Source of the DNA: Myxococcota bacterium
GTDB lineage: Bacteria > Myxococcota_A > UBA9160 > SMWR01
Direction of reading: 5' to 3'
Length of the DNA: 64,000 bases
Assembly: GCA_022447545.1 (NCBI GenBank)
Contig: JAKVBI010000018.1
Location: 1-64,000 of the forward strand
The notes under the pieces are model-generated. The model did not search any database. It had not been told where the DNA came from and saw only the letters and a program-made list of their open reading frames with translations. Positions 30,157 through 41,210 of this stretch are shown here, in pieces; within the stretch, counting starts at the first letter, position 1; each line of letters opens with the position of its first letter. Made by a program: the position numbers and the translations under genes.

Positions 30157-30855
30157 TCACGCGACTCTTCGCCCACACCAAAGTGCCCTCGTACGGGTGC
30201 CGCCGGGCACGCGGTAGGAAGAGATCATGAGTTGTTGGACGCCGGGGCGCCGAGGAGGCGGCGAAGCGGAGGCCGATAGCGGAACGAACAGCAAACCCCC
30301 AACCTCCACCCAATCCAACATCCACCCGAGAACCCGGCCCGGAGGTCCCATCGCCTGAGCGATGGCTGCAGGGTGGGGGAGGCCACTGGGTACCTCGGCG
30401 CGGCCCCGCACGCACTCCACGTTGGAAACCCCGAGGTGGCGAACAGCGGCCCGTTGAAAGTGGTGGCGGCGTTCACGCGACTCCAAGAGCGTGAACTCAC
30501 AACCGGGCCTGAGAATCGCGAGGGGGAGACCGGGGAAACCAGCCCCGGACCCCAAGTCCACGATGCCCTGGAGTTGTGGCAGAACCGATTCGAGCCCAAT
30601 GGCCTCGGCGATGAGCCCTTCGAGGATAGCCCGACGCGTCTTGTGCCCGGTGAGGTTCATGCCCGCCGACCATTGGTGGAGGAACTCGGTGAGCGCCACG
30701 AGTGCCTCTCGCTGCTGAGGGCTTGGAGGCCCCGGCAAGCCCTCCACCAGGGCGTCCAGGCGAGCGGCCAGCTCGCCTGGTGCGGCCAGGTCCTTGGGGT
30801 CAGAGGACTCGATGGCAGCCCCCTCGGCAGGTGGTGGGGTGGGGGATGGTTTCAC
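30157..30855 (-). CDS. rsmG: 16S rRNA (guanine-527-N7)-methyltransferase RsmG
   Basis: 232 residues. SAM-binding motif IVDLGSGAGFPGLPLA, the WSAGMNLTGHKTRRAI segment (usually NLT..) and the LLESRERRHHFQ strand identify RsmG (GidB), which methylates G527 of 16S rRNA. C-terminal motifs are weaker than usual and the last 40 residues are Arg/Gly-rich. The only long start is the GTG at 30855, which lies exactly in the centre of a parS site, with no ribosome-binding site; translation may start inside. Its usual neighbours mnmE and mnmG are missing. Confidence 0.88.
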   Translation of the reverse strand: MKPSPTPPPAEGAAIESSDPKDLAAPGELAARLDALVEGLPGPPSPQQREALVALTEFLHQWSAGMNLTGHKTRRAILEGLIAEAIGLESVLPQLQGIVDLGSGAGFPGLPLAILRPGCEFTLLESRERRHHFQRAAVRHLGVSNVECVRGRAEVPSGLPHPAAIAQAMGPPGRVLGWMLDWVEVGGLLFVPLSASASPPPRRPGVQQLMISSYRVPGGTRTRALWCGRRVA

Positions 30856-30863
30856 GTGAAACG
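30848..30863. promoter_or_regulatory. parS: parS site 1, spanning the rsmG start codon
   Basis: GGTTTCACGTGAAACG: the 14-bp core GTTTCACGTGAAAC is a perfect palindrome matching the ParB consensus TGTTTCACGTGAAACA except for the outermost pair. The central CAC|GTG contains the rsmG start codon on the minus strand. Confidence 0.92.
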
Positions 30864-30881
30864 CACCCGGAGGAGCGCCAA

Positions 30882-30897
30882 TGTTTCACGTGAAACA
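30882..30897. promoter_or_regulatory. parS: parS site 2, perfect consensus
   Basis: TGTTTCACGTGAAACA, an exact 16-bp match to the conserved bacterial parS. It lies in the jag-rsmG gap, 34 bp centre to centre from site 1 and about 3.7 kb from the candidate origin. Confidence 0.97.
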
Positions 30898-30932
30898 GTC
30901 TCCTCCGGGCCACGGCTCGCGCCTTCGAACCC

Positions 30933-31877
30933 TCAGTCCTCGTCGCTCGCAGCGTCGAATTCCGGAGAACCTTCCGGAATGACCTCCACCTGCCGGTATC
31001 GGCCCTCGCCGACGCTCCGGGTGACAACCTGCTCCTCATCCCGCAAGGCCACGTGGATGAGGCGCCGGTCATGGGCATTCATGGGGTCGAGGCGCTGGGA
31101 GACACCTGCGTCGAGGGCTCGCCGGGCCACCCGTTGCGCGAGGTCCGTGAGAAAGGACTCTCGAGCATCGGAGCTTCCCTCGATGTCAATCACGACCCGC
31201 AGCGGTTCGTCGTGGCGCTGGATCACATGCTGGTTGACGAGTAACTGCAGGGCGTCGACGGCACGCCCAGCGCCGCTCGAAAGTGCCTGGGCCGCCTCAC
31301 CACGCACATCGACGACCACCAACTGGTCCTCGACGGTTTCGCTGATCTCAAACGGCCCGACATTCATCCTTTCCAGGGCCCCCAACAGGAACTTCCCGGG
31401 GTCCCCGAGCTCGCCCTTCGCCGTACCCACCGACGGTTCGTCGCTGAGCTGCCGTTCCTCGGCGGGGCCCCGGTCCCGCGACCCGCGACCGCGACCACGC
31501 CCCGAATCACGGTCTCGCCCTGAGTCTCGGTCTCGCCCTGAGTCCCGGTCGCGCCCTGAGTCTCGGTCGCGAGAGCGCTCGCGTCCACGGGGACGGTCTC
31601 GGTCGCGATTTCCACCGCGATCACGGCCACCCCCTCGCCCCGAAGACCGCCCTTCACTGGCCTCACGGCCTTGGCTGGGGGGGCCCTCAGGGACCGACCG
31701 GCCCGTCATGCTTGCAACCACAACAACTCGTCCCCCGAGGCCATATACGGCCCCCTCGGGGAATTCGCCGATTGTCAGGGAAGACTCATTGGTACCGAAG
31801 AACTTGCACGCCTTATCGACGGCTTCCTCCCGGGTCTGGCCGGTGAATTCCTGGCGCTCATTACTGGCGTCGAACAT
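30933..31877 (-). CDS. jag: Jag/KhpB RNA-binding protein
   Basis: 314 residues. Jag-N domain at residues 1-50 (FTGQTREEAVDKACKFFG), then a low-complexity Arg/Asp/Gly/Ser linker of about 80 residues containing four 18-bp repeats (RDRDSG), then a type-II KH domain with GRAVDALQLLVNQHV and an R3H domain ending in MNAHDRRLIHVAL. Binds RNA and affects cell-envelope functions in other bacteria. The gene lies after yidC, its normal place. The linker is longer and more repetitive than in typical homologues and is probably disordered. Confidence 0.93.
   Translation of the reverse strand: MFDASNERQEFTGQTREEAVDKACKFFGTNESSLTIGEFPEGAVYGLGGRVVVVASMTGRSVPEGPPSQGREASEGRSSGRGGGRDRGGNRDRDRPRGRERSRDRDSGRDRDSGRDRDSGRDRDSGRGRGRGSRDRGPAEERQLSDEPSVGTAKGELGDPGKFLLGALERMNVGPFEISETVEDQLVVVDVRGEAAQALSSGAGRAVDALQLLVNQHVIQRHDEPLRVVIDIEGSSDARESFLTDLAQRVARRALDAGVSQRLDPMNAHDRRLIHVALRDEEQVVTRSVGEGRYRQVEVIPEGSPEFDAASDED
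31500..31571. repeat. Four 18-bp tandem repeats in the jag linker
   Basis: Units at 31500, 31518, 31536 and 31554, each like ccctgagtctcggtcgcg, encode four RDRDSG hexapeptides. Copies differ at two to four positions, the most distant at 31500. Confidence 0.9.
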
Positions 31878-31919
31878 CGAATTTCCCTCTCATTTCGCGT
31901 GACCGCGGGGTTGAAGATC

Positions 31920-33608
31920 TCAGGCCTGCTGAAGGTTGCGTCCGATCCAGCGCTGGTGGGCGATGGCCAAGATGTTGCTCACCATCCAGTACAGAACCAG
32001 GCCGGACGCAAACTGATAGAAGAGAACCGTCATCATGATGGGCATGACGGTTTGCATCATACGCGCCTGGGCGGGGTCCACGGAAGGCATTGGTGTCATC
32101 CGCTGTTGGATCACCATGGTGGCGCCCATCACGATGGGAAGTACTCGGATCGGAAGGTCGAGGCCCGGTATCGTGAATATCGACTCGGGCGTCGAAAGGT
32201 CATGGATCCAGCCGATAAAGGGCGCCTGGCGAAGCGAGATCGAAGACCGAAGGGCGTAGAATAGCCCAATGAATACAGGAAGTTGTAGAAGCATGGGAAG
32301 GCAGCCGCCGAGTGGGTTGACCTTCTCCTTCCGGTACAACTCCATGGTCTTCTCGGACTGCTTCTGGCGATCGTCAGCAAACTTCTCCTGGATTTCCTTG
32401 AGCTGGGGTTGAAGGGCCCGCATCCGTTCCATGGAGCGCATCTGGCGGATCGTCAACGGCGCCGTGACCACTCGAACCAGTGCCGTGAGCAGGATGATCG
32501 CAAAACCGTAATTCGGAACGAGTTGATAGAGGCTCTGAAGCAACCAGTTGAAGAACCGGGTCATCGGCGCCACCCACGACCATCCGAGGTCGATGGCCTG
32601 AAGGGCACCACTCCCCAACTCTTCCAAGCGCTTTGTCTCTTTGGGGCCCACATACCCCCGGAACTCACGCAGCACCCGCTGTCCGGCGGGAATTTGAATG
32701 GGTGAAAAACCAACCTGGATCCGCCCAGCGCGGGACGGCTCCCAGGTCGCTATGCGTGCCTGGGCGTTACTCGGGTCATCGGGAAGCAGCATCCCGACGA
32801 AATACGTGGTCTCCACCCCCGCCCACTCCACATTGCCGGGGTACTCGACGGTCGGAGGCGTTGCCCCCATCCCGAGAAAGCCAGAGCCCCCCACGCCGGC
32901 GAGAAGCTCTCTCTCGACGCTCCCATCGCGGTACACCACATAGCCTTGCTCTTTGAAGTCAGCGGCCGGCTGGGCGTGAATCGGCCACGCAACACCAAAC
33001 TGTGGAACGATGCCAACCCCCGCTCCGTTCTCGATCTCGATTCCCAGCGAATACTCGTAGCCGTCTTCGGGGAAGGAGAAGATTTTGCGGATGACGACTC
33101 CATTGCGCTCCAGCCGGTACACGACCCGATCGCCATCATCCGACTCCAGTTGAAAGCGTGCCCTCGACAGATCCCCCAACCCGAGTTCCACCAGGGGAGT
33201 GAGTAGCGCCGTGGCATGAGGAGGCTCTCCCGTTGTGAAAACGATGGGATCCCCCAACTTGTCGGTGAAGTCCTCGAGAATCCAACGCCGGACGCCAGCC
33301 CCCCGATTCGTAAGCTCCAGGCGGTACCGATTTCTCCGGATTTCGAGGATTTCCTCCTCGAAAACCTCATCGGCCCTCGTCGCTTGCACGGGACTCGAGG
33401 GGCCCGGCTCTGGCGAAATCGGGCGGCGCGGTTCGCCTTCTGCCATCTGACCCGATGAAGAACGAGGCTCACTCCCACCCGAGGCCCCCTGAACGGCTTC
33501 TTGTTGGGAAAGGCCCCCACCCGGGCCGTAGTTATCCTCCTGCCACATCGTCCACAGGGTCAAGACTGCGAACGACAGGGCAAAAGCCAGAAGTAGATTA
33601 CGATCCAT
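31920..33608 (-). CDS. yidC: Membrane protein insertase YidC
   Basis: 562 residues, the Gram-negative form with a large periplasmic domain between TM1 (RNLLLAFALSFAVLTLW) and the C-terminal insertase core. The core carries TRFFNWLLQSLYQLVPNYG, the cytoplasmic hairpin with KMxxLQPxxK-type sequence (MERMRALQPQLKEIQ), NPLGGCLPMLLQLPVFIGLF and the last helices before NILAIAHQRWI. Inserts Sec-dependent and independent membrane proteins such as Fo subunits a and c, encoded elsewhere in this window. In the rpmH-rnpA-yidD-yidC-jag cluster. Confidence 0.97.
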   Translation of the reverse strand: MDRNLLLAFALSFAVLTLWTMWQEDNYGPGGGLSQQEAVQGASGGSEPRSSSGQMAEGEPRRPISPEPGPSSPVQATRADEVFEEEILEIRRNRYRLELTNRGAGVRRWILEDFTDKLGDPIVFTTGEPPHATALLTPLVELGLGDLSRARFQLESDDGDRVVYRLERNGVVIRKIFSFPEDGYEYSLGIEIENGAGVGIVPQFGVAWPIHAQPAADFKEQGYVVYRDGSVERELLAGVGGSGFLGMGATPPTVEYPGNVEWAGVETTYFVGMLLPDDPSNAQARIATWEPSRAGRIQVGFSPIQIPAGQRVLREFRGYVGPKETKRLEELGSGALQAIDLGWSWVAPMTRFFNWLLQSLYQLVPNYGFAIILLTALVRVVTAPLTIRQMRSMERMRALQPQLKEIQEKFADDRQKQSEKTMELYRKEKVNPLGGCLPMLLQLPVFIGLFYALRSSISLRQAPFIGWIHDLSTPESIFTIPGLDLPIRVLPIVMGATMVIQQRMTPMPSVDPAQARMMQTVMPIMMTVLFYQFASGLVLYWMVSNILAIAHQRWIGRNLQQA

Positions 33609-33628
33609 GCACGGCCTCTTGAGCGCGC

Positions 33629-33898
33629 CTACGGGACGGGGTCACATCCGTGCCTTCCGAAGGGCTGACAGCGCAAAAGGCGCCGCGCAGTCAACCATCC
33701 ACCTCTAAGGGCACCGTGACGGGTGACCGCCTCGACCGCATACTCGGAACAAGTGGGGCTAAAACGACACGACGGGCCCAGTAGGGGAGAGATGAGCATC
33801 TGGTAGACGCGCAGAATCGCCACGATCAACCCACGCAAAGCGCCTGTGGTTGTCTTGTGGCTCTTCTCCGTAGGCTCGAAACTCAGCGTTGCACTCAT
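33629..33898 (-). CDS. yidD: YidD, membrane protein insertion efficiency factor
   Basis: 89 residues from ATG 33898, which overlaps the rnpA stop by 4 bp. [29 protein letters not shown] contains the diagnostic C-x-F-x-P-T-C-S-x-Y, and GCDPVP is the family C-terminus. Assists YidC-mediated insertion. An upstream GTG-containing extension into rnpA is unlikely. Confidence 0.95.
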   Translation of the reverse strand: MSATLSFEPTEKSHKTTTGALRGLIVAILRVYQMLISPLLGPSCRFSPTCSEYAVEAVTRHGALRGGWLTARRLLRCQPFGRHGCDPVP

Positions 33899-34281
33899 CG
33901 GTGCTCTGAGCCTCCTACCCACAATTCATCAAGAACCACGTGCATTTCCGCCGTTTTCAGGCTCGCAGCAGAGCGCCTGGCAATGACCACCAGATCTGTC
34001 GAGCCTTCCATGCCATCGCGGCGCGTTCGAAACCACGTTCGAATTCGGCGTTTGACTCGATTGCGCACGACAGCCCCACCCACCTTTCGGCTGGCTGTGA
34101 TCCCCAGCCGCGCTCGAGGCGCGATCTCTCGCCCTCGTTGCTGCGGTTCATTCTCGCGCTCTGCCCACAGCAATACGAAATGGCGGTTCGCCGAACGCCG
34201 GCCCCTGCGGCTCACCGAACGAAATTCGGATGGGCGCCGGATCCGGTCCGCCGTTCGAAAGCGGCCGGACGCATCCCGCAC
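33895..34281 (-). CDS. rnpA: Ribonuclease P protein component
   Basis: 128 residues, GTG start two bases after the rpmH stop. [20 protein letters not shown] contains the RNP motif (RNRVKRRIR) that contacts the RNase P RNA. Matures tRNA 5' ends. Probably co-transcribed with rpmH. Confidence 0.95.
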   Translation of the reverse strand: MRDASGRFRTADRIRRPSEFRSVSRRGRRSANRHFVLLWAERENEPQQRGREIAPRARLGITASRKVGGAVVRNRVKRRIRTWFRTRRDGMEGSTDLVVIARRSAASLKTAEMHVVLDELWVGGSEHR

Positions 34282-34283
34282 GG

Positions 34284-34433
34284 CTATTTCGACGGCGTCG
34301 AGGCAGCGAGTCGCCTACGCCCTTTCGCGCGGCGCCGGCGGATCACCGCACGGCCCCCACGAGTCTTCATTCGCGCTCTGAAGCCATGTGACCGCCTGCG
34401 GCGGATACGACTGGGCTGATAAGTCCGTTTCAT
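34284..34433 (-). CDS. rpmH: 50S ribosomal protein bL34
   Basis: 49 residues: [18 protein letters not shown] at the N-terminus and [12 protein letters not shown] near the end, the canonical L34 pattern. Too short for most gene finders but unambiguous. First gene of the minus-strand origin operon. Its promoter must lie in the 366-bp gap it shares with dnaN; TTGATC near 34473 is a possible -35. Confidence 0.97.
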   Translation of the reverse strand: MKRTYQPSRIRRRRSHGFRARMKTRGGRAVIRRRRAKGRRRLAASTPSK

Positions 34434-34799
34434 CTTTGACGCTCTAAACTGGGTGACACCCGGTCACCGATCAAGGCGGGCAGGTTAGCGGCGCGAACCC
34501 CTGCCTGCCATCTCTTTGCGATTGACCCCAATCCCACCGCCAAATCTCAATCGCCAGCCACCAATCAACCGATTCAACAGCGCTCCGGCGCGCCAATTAC
34601 ACCCTCTGCGTGGTAGAATCACGATCCGGGGGGATGAATCTACGGTGTTCACTACGTGAAACCGTCAATTTCATCCATTTCCACGCTCAACACGACAAAG
34701 CACAAAGGTCAATCATTCCGGAAACCTGGATGTGTTTTGTCACGGAATCAAATCTCTATAACCACTACTGAATCATTCAAACCGGGGAAATGAGAGAAG
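34434..34799. other. Candidate replication origin (oriC) between rpmH and dnaN
   Basis: 366 bases with no gene, visibly more AT-rich than the surroundings, at the point where gene polarity switches from minus to plus. rpmH and dnaN bracket oriC in many bacteria. It holds a GGTGAC/GTCACC hairpin near 34454-34470, an imperfect palindrome resembling parS near 34644-34663, and a TATAAC-type -10 about 40 bases before dnaN. I find no match to the DnaA box TTATCCACA, and dnaA is not here, so the assignment rests on position and composition. Confidence 0.55.
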
Positions 34800-35924
34800 A
34801 TGAAGCTCTCCATCGACAAATCGGATCTCCAGCGCGGCCTCACCCGAATTCAGTCCATCGTCGAAAAACGCAGCACGATGCCAATTCTCGCCAATGCTCT
34901 GCTCACAGCGGAGAAAGGTAAAGAAAACGGCAGTCTTGAGCTCGCAGCGACGGACCTCGAGGTAGGTATCCGTGGTTCTCACCTCGCAGACGTCGAGGTC
35001 GCCGGAAGCGTGACCGCATCGGCGAAGAAATTGTACGAGATCGTTCGAGAGCTTCCCGACGAACGCGTACAGATCAACGTCTCCGAGGATTCATTTCTTA
35101 CCATCCGCTGTGCGCGAGCTGAGTTCACACTGGCCGGTACGGTCAATGACGAGTATCCGGAACTCCCGAGTGTCGAGCCCGGCAAGATGATTCAAATTCC
35201 CTCGATTCTCCTGGGCCAGATGATCGAGCGCACCATGTACGCCGCTTCGATGGACGAGACCCGTTACAACCTCAATGGGGTTTATCTCGAACTTCTCGAG
35301 GGCACCGACAAGCTCAGAATGGTGGCAACGGACGGACACCGTCTCGCATACGTGGACCGGGCACTTGGGGCGGATGCCACCTCATTAGATGGCGGGGTGA
35401 TCATTCCCCGCAAGGGCTTGGCCGAACTCAAGCGCCTGGTGGATGAAGAGGATTCCGACGAGGTCGAGATCGGTTTTGTGGGTAGCAATGCTCTGGCGCG
35501 CAAGGGAGGAGTGACTCTCGTCATGCGCCTCATCGAAGGCGAATTTCCCAATTACAGCCAGGTCATTCCCAAAGACCCGTCATCACGTTTCACAATCGCG
35601 ACGGATTCGCTCTCACATGCCCTCCGACGTGTCGCTTTGCTCTCTGCCGAGCGTAGTCGAGCCATCAAACTCGAGATTTCAGACGGTTCCCTGGTTCTCT
35701 CCTCCAGCAATCCCGATCTCGGCGAAGCCCGTGAAGAACTCGATGTCGACTACGCGGGCGAAGCGATCAGCATTGCGTTCAATGCCAAGTATCTGCTGGA
35801 TTGCCTGGGTGTCGTCCACTCAAAAGAGGTTCAAATCAGCTTTCGAGATTCACTTTCGCCCGCGCAAATGGTTCCCACAGATGACTCGGACTCCCTCGCA
35901 GTCGTCATGCCGATGCGTGTATGA
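34800..35924 (+). CDS. dnaN: DNA polymerase III beta sliding clamp
   Basis: 374 residues, ATG start with GAGAGAAG upstream. Three similar clamp domains: the N-terminus MKLSIDKSDLQRGLTRIQSIVEKR (start of domain 1), SMDETRYNLNGVYLE in domain 2, and the C-terminal VVMPMRV, the family's usual VMPMRL ending. Ring-shaped processivity factor of the replisome. First gene of the plus-strand arm; recF, which often follows, is absent. Confidence 0.97.
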   Translation: MKLSIDKSDLQRGLTRIQSIVEKRSTMPILANALLTAEKGKENGSLELAATDLEVGIRGSHLADVEVAGSVTASAKKLYEIVRELPDERVQINVSEDSFLTIRCARAEFTLAGTVNDEYPELPSVEPGKMIQIPSILLGQMIERTMYAASMDETRYNLNGVYLELLEGTDKLRMVATDGHRLAYVDRALGADATSLDGGVIIPRKGLAELKRLVDEEDSDEVEIGFVGSNALARKGGVTLVMRLIEGEFPNYSQVIPKDPSSRFTIATDSLSHALRRVALLSAERSRAIKLEISDGSLVLSSSNPDLGEAREELDVDYAGEAISIAFNAKYLLDCLGVVHSKEVQISFRDSLSPAQMVPTDDSDSLAVVMPMRV

Positions 35925-35944
35925 GCGTGGTTTGGTGGGGATGA

Positions 35945-35966
35945 GGCTCCCACGGTTATGGGAGTC
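35945..35966 (+). terminator. Hairpin after dnaN
   Basis: ggctccca and tgggagtc form an 8-bp stem (one G-U) around a 6-base loop, 20 bases past the dnaN stop. A short T-rich stretch (gtcttta) follows about 9 bases later. Confidence 0.5.
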
Positions 35967-36028
35967 CGCTGAGTGTCTTTACCGCGATTTCGCCTTCGAC
36001 TAAGATTCGAGCGGTCCGCATTGTCGTG

Positions 36029-36047
36029 GCCCTACTGACTGTAGGGC
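36029..36047. other. Perfect 7-bp hairpin in the dnaN-gyrB gap
   Basis: gccctac-tgact-gtagggc. It sits midway in the 266-bp gap where recF is expected; I see no recF remnant in any frame. Role unknown; it could be a second terminator or part of the gyrB leader. Confidence 0.4.
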
Positions 36048-36187
36048 GCCCGGATGATGCGGCTTGCAGGCCGCCGAAGACCAAGGCGGGACATGGCATC
36101 GAATCTTGGCATGGGAGTGGATCGGTCACCCATCTTTGCCGGGAGAATGCCGAGGCTGAATGTGCGCGAGGGTATGAGGACCCATAG

Positions 36188-38626
<2,439 letters not shown>

Positions 38627-38636
38627 ACGGGACACC

Positions 38637-41183
38637 GTGAGCGAAGAGATCGACGAAACAGTCGGAGTCGCCAACGATGGGGCAAATGGAACCGGCGGAA
38701 CCACTGGTGGGGACGACGGCGGAGATCCGACCCCGCCCGGTCCCACGAGCCCCCAAGTCGCCATCGATGACGAGGTCAGGCAGTCCTTTCTCGCCTATTC
38801 GATGTCCGTCATCATCAGTCGGGCGCTGCCGGATATTCGCGATGGCTTGAAGCCGGTTCATCGCCGCATCCTCTATGCGATGAATCAGGAGGGGTTGCTC
38901 TCCAACCGAGCGCATTCGAAGAGTGTCGGCGTCGTGGGAGAGGTCCTCAAGCATTATCATCCCCACGGCGATAGTGCGGTCTATGACGCCATGGTACGGA
39001 TGGCTCAGGACTTCTCGCTCCGCTACCCGCTCGTGGATGGTCAGGGAAACTTCGGCTCCATCGACGGGGACTCGGCGGCTGCCTACCGGTACACCGAAGC
39101 GCGTTTGCAGGCGCTTTCCGAGGAGCTGCTTCGCGACATTGATCGCGAGACCGTGGACTTCGTACCGAATTTCGACGGCGGCACGATGGAGCCGGTGGCT
39201 CTACCCGCGCGATTCCCCAACTTGTTGGCCAATGGCTCGTCGGGTATCGCCGTCGGGATGGCGACGAACATTCCACCTCACAATCTACGTGAGTTGGTGG
39301 CGGCGCACGTTCTCGTCGCTCGCAACCCGGACTGCACGCTGGAGGAATTGATCGAAGTTCTTCCTGGTCCCGATTTTCCCACCGGGGCGATGATCTGCGG
39401 CAGCGAGGGGATCCAGTCCGCCTATCGAACGGGCCGCGGCATGTTGACCGTACGCGCCCGGGCGGATTTCGAGGAGGGCAAACGCGGCCCGCGAATTGTC
39501 GTCAGCGAAATCCCGTACATGGTGAACAAGGCGACGTTGCTCGAGCGGATCGCCGACCTCGTACGGGAGGGTCGCATTAATGGTGTCAGCGACCTGCGCG
39601 ACGAAACCAACCGAGAGGGGATGAGGATCGTCATCGAAATGGCGCGGGATGCGCCGGGTGAGGTGATCCTCAACCAGCTCTATCAGCAAACACCGCTTCA
39701 GAGCACTTTTGGCGTCAACCTGCTCGCATTGGTGAACGGTCGGCCGAAGGTCCTCTCGCTCAAGGAGGTGATCCAGCACTTCCTCGACTTCCGCCGCGAG
39801 GTCGTCGTCCGCCGGGCCCTCTACGACCTCGCCCAGGCGGAGTCCCGAGCGCACCTGCTCGAGGGCTTCGCCATCGCACTGGACAACCTCGATGAGGTGA
39901 TCGCGATCATCCGGGGCTCCCAGGACACGGCATCGGCTCGGGGAGAGCTGATGACCCGCTTTACGCTTTCCGAGCGTCAGGCCAACGCGATCCTCGAGAT
40001 GCGCTTGCGCGCCCTGACGGCTCTGGAACGCCAGCGGGTGCTCGATGAACTCGAGGAGCTCCACGCGAAGATCGAGGATCTGAAGGACTTGTTGGCCAGC
40101 GAAGAGCGCATCGTCAACGTCGTGGTGGAGGAGTTGGAGGACATCGCGGAGCGTTTCGGGGACGATCGCCGCACCCAGCTGGTGGGTGCCGTGGAGCGCT
40201 TGTCCACCGAGGATCTCATCGCCGAAGAGGACATGGTCGTCACGGTGTCCCACCACGGCTACATCAAGCGCAACCCACTCTCGGAGTACCGCGCCCAGCG
40301 GCGCGGTGGCAAGGGCGTTCGAGGCATGGCGGCGCGTGAAGCGGATTTCGTCGACCGCCTGTTCGTGGCATCAACCCATGCCTACATCCTTTTCTTCACC
40401 ACCCGGGGTCGTGTCCACTGGCTCAAGGTCCACGAGCTTCCACACCTCGGGCGCACTGCTCGGGGCAAAGCCCTCGTCAACGTGCTCCGGTTGGAGGAGG
40501 GCGAGCGGGTTCAGGCCACCCTGCCCGTACGCAGTTTCGAGGAGGGCAACAGCGATTTCGTGCTCTTGTGCACTCGCAGAGGGATGGTCAAGAAAACGAA
40601 GCTCGATGCCTACTCGAACCCGCGGCGTGGCGGGATCATCGCCATCAACCTCGAGTCCGACGATGAACTCATCGGTGCAGCTCGGACGACGGGCGACCAG
40701 GAAGTCATCATCGCCAGCCGCACGGGTAAATCCATTCGCTTCCCCGAGAACCAGGTCCGCGCCATGGGACGAACGGCCGCAGGGGTTCGGGGCATGAGCC
40801 TCGCCGATGGGGATTCCGTGGTCGGGATGGAGATTCTCGCGCCGGGGGCGACGATTCTCACGGTCACCGAGCGGGGCTACGGGAAGCGGACGCCTCTCGA
40901 CCACTACCGGTTGCAGCGCCGGGGCGGGCAGGGTGTGATCACCATCCGAACGACGGATCGCAATGGCGAGGTCGTGGGGGTCAACCAAGTGTTGGACGAC
41001 GATGAGGTCATGCTCATCACCGACACCGGGAAGGTGCTCCGCTCGCGAGTCTCGGGGATTTCGACCATGGGACGCGCCACTCAGGGTGTTCGCGTGATGA
41101 ATTTGAGCGACGACGAGAAGCTCGTGTCCATGGCTCGCCTGGCTGAGAGTGACATCTCGGAAGAAACCAACGGTAATGGCTGA
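38637..41183 (+). CDS. gyrA: DNA gyrase subunit A
   Basis: 848 residues, GTG start. After a Gly/Thr-rich N-terminal extension of about 40 residues comes the breakage-reunion domain with [32 protein letters not shown], and the active-site Tyr in [11 protein letters not shown]. The quinolone-determining region has Ser and Asp at the positions equivalent to E. coli S83 and D87. The C-terminal pinwheel carries the gyrase-specific GyrA box QRRGGKG, which separates it from ParC. Operon with gyrB. Confidence 0.97.
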   Translation: MSEEIDETVGVANDGANGTGGTTGGDDGGDPTPPGPTSPQVAIDDEVRQSFLAYSMSVIISRALPDIRDGLKPVHRRILYAMNQEGLLSNRAHSKSVGVVGEVLKHYHPHGDSAVYDAMVRMAQDFSLRYPLVDGQGNFGSIDGDSAAAYRYTEARLQALSEELLRDIDRETVDFVPNFDGGTMEPVALPARFPNLLANGSSGIAVGMATNIPPHNLRELVAAHVLVARNPDCTLEELIEVLPGPDFPTGAMICGSEGIQSAYRTGRGMLTVRARADFEEGKRGPRIVVSEIPYMVNKATLLERIADLVREGRINGVSDLRDETNREGMRIVIEMARDAPGEVILNQLYQQTPLQSTFGVNLLALVNGRPKVLSLKEVIQHFLDFRREVVVRRALYDLAQAESRAHLLEGFAIALDNLDEVIAIIRGSQDTASARGELMTRFTLSERQANAILEMRLRALTALERQRVLDELEELHAKIEDLKDLLASEERIVNVVVEELEDIAERFGDDRRTQLVGAVERLSTEDLIAEEDMVVTVSHHGYIKRNPLSEYRAQRRGGKGVRGMAAREADFVDRLFVASTHAYILFFTTRGRVHWLKVHELPHLGRTARGKALVNVLRLEEGERVQATLPVRSFEEGNSDFVLLCTRRGMVKKTKLDAYSNPRRGGIIAINLESDDELIGAARTTGDQEVIIASRTGKSIRFPENQVRAMGRTAAGVRGMSLADGDSVVGMEILAPGATILTVTERGYGKRTPLDHYRLQRRGGQGVITIRTTDRNGEVVGVNQVLDDDEVMLITDTGKVLRSRVSGISTMGRATQGVRVMNLSDDEKLVSMARLAESDISEETNGNG

Positions 41184-41210
41184 GCGTGTCGCTTCGGCCC
41201 GCATGGCCGG

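Noticed and set aside
34434-34799. DnaA boxes
   Set aside because: The nearest strings (tttccacg, tgtgttttg) differ from TTWTNCACA at essential positions on both strands.
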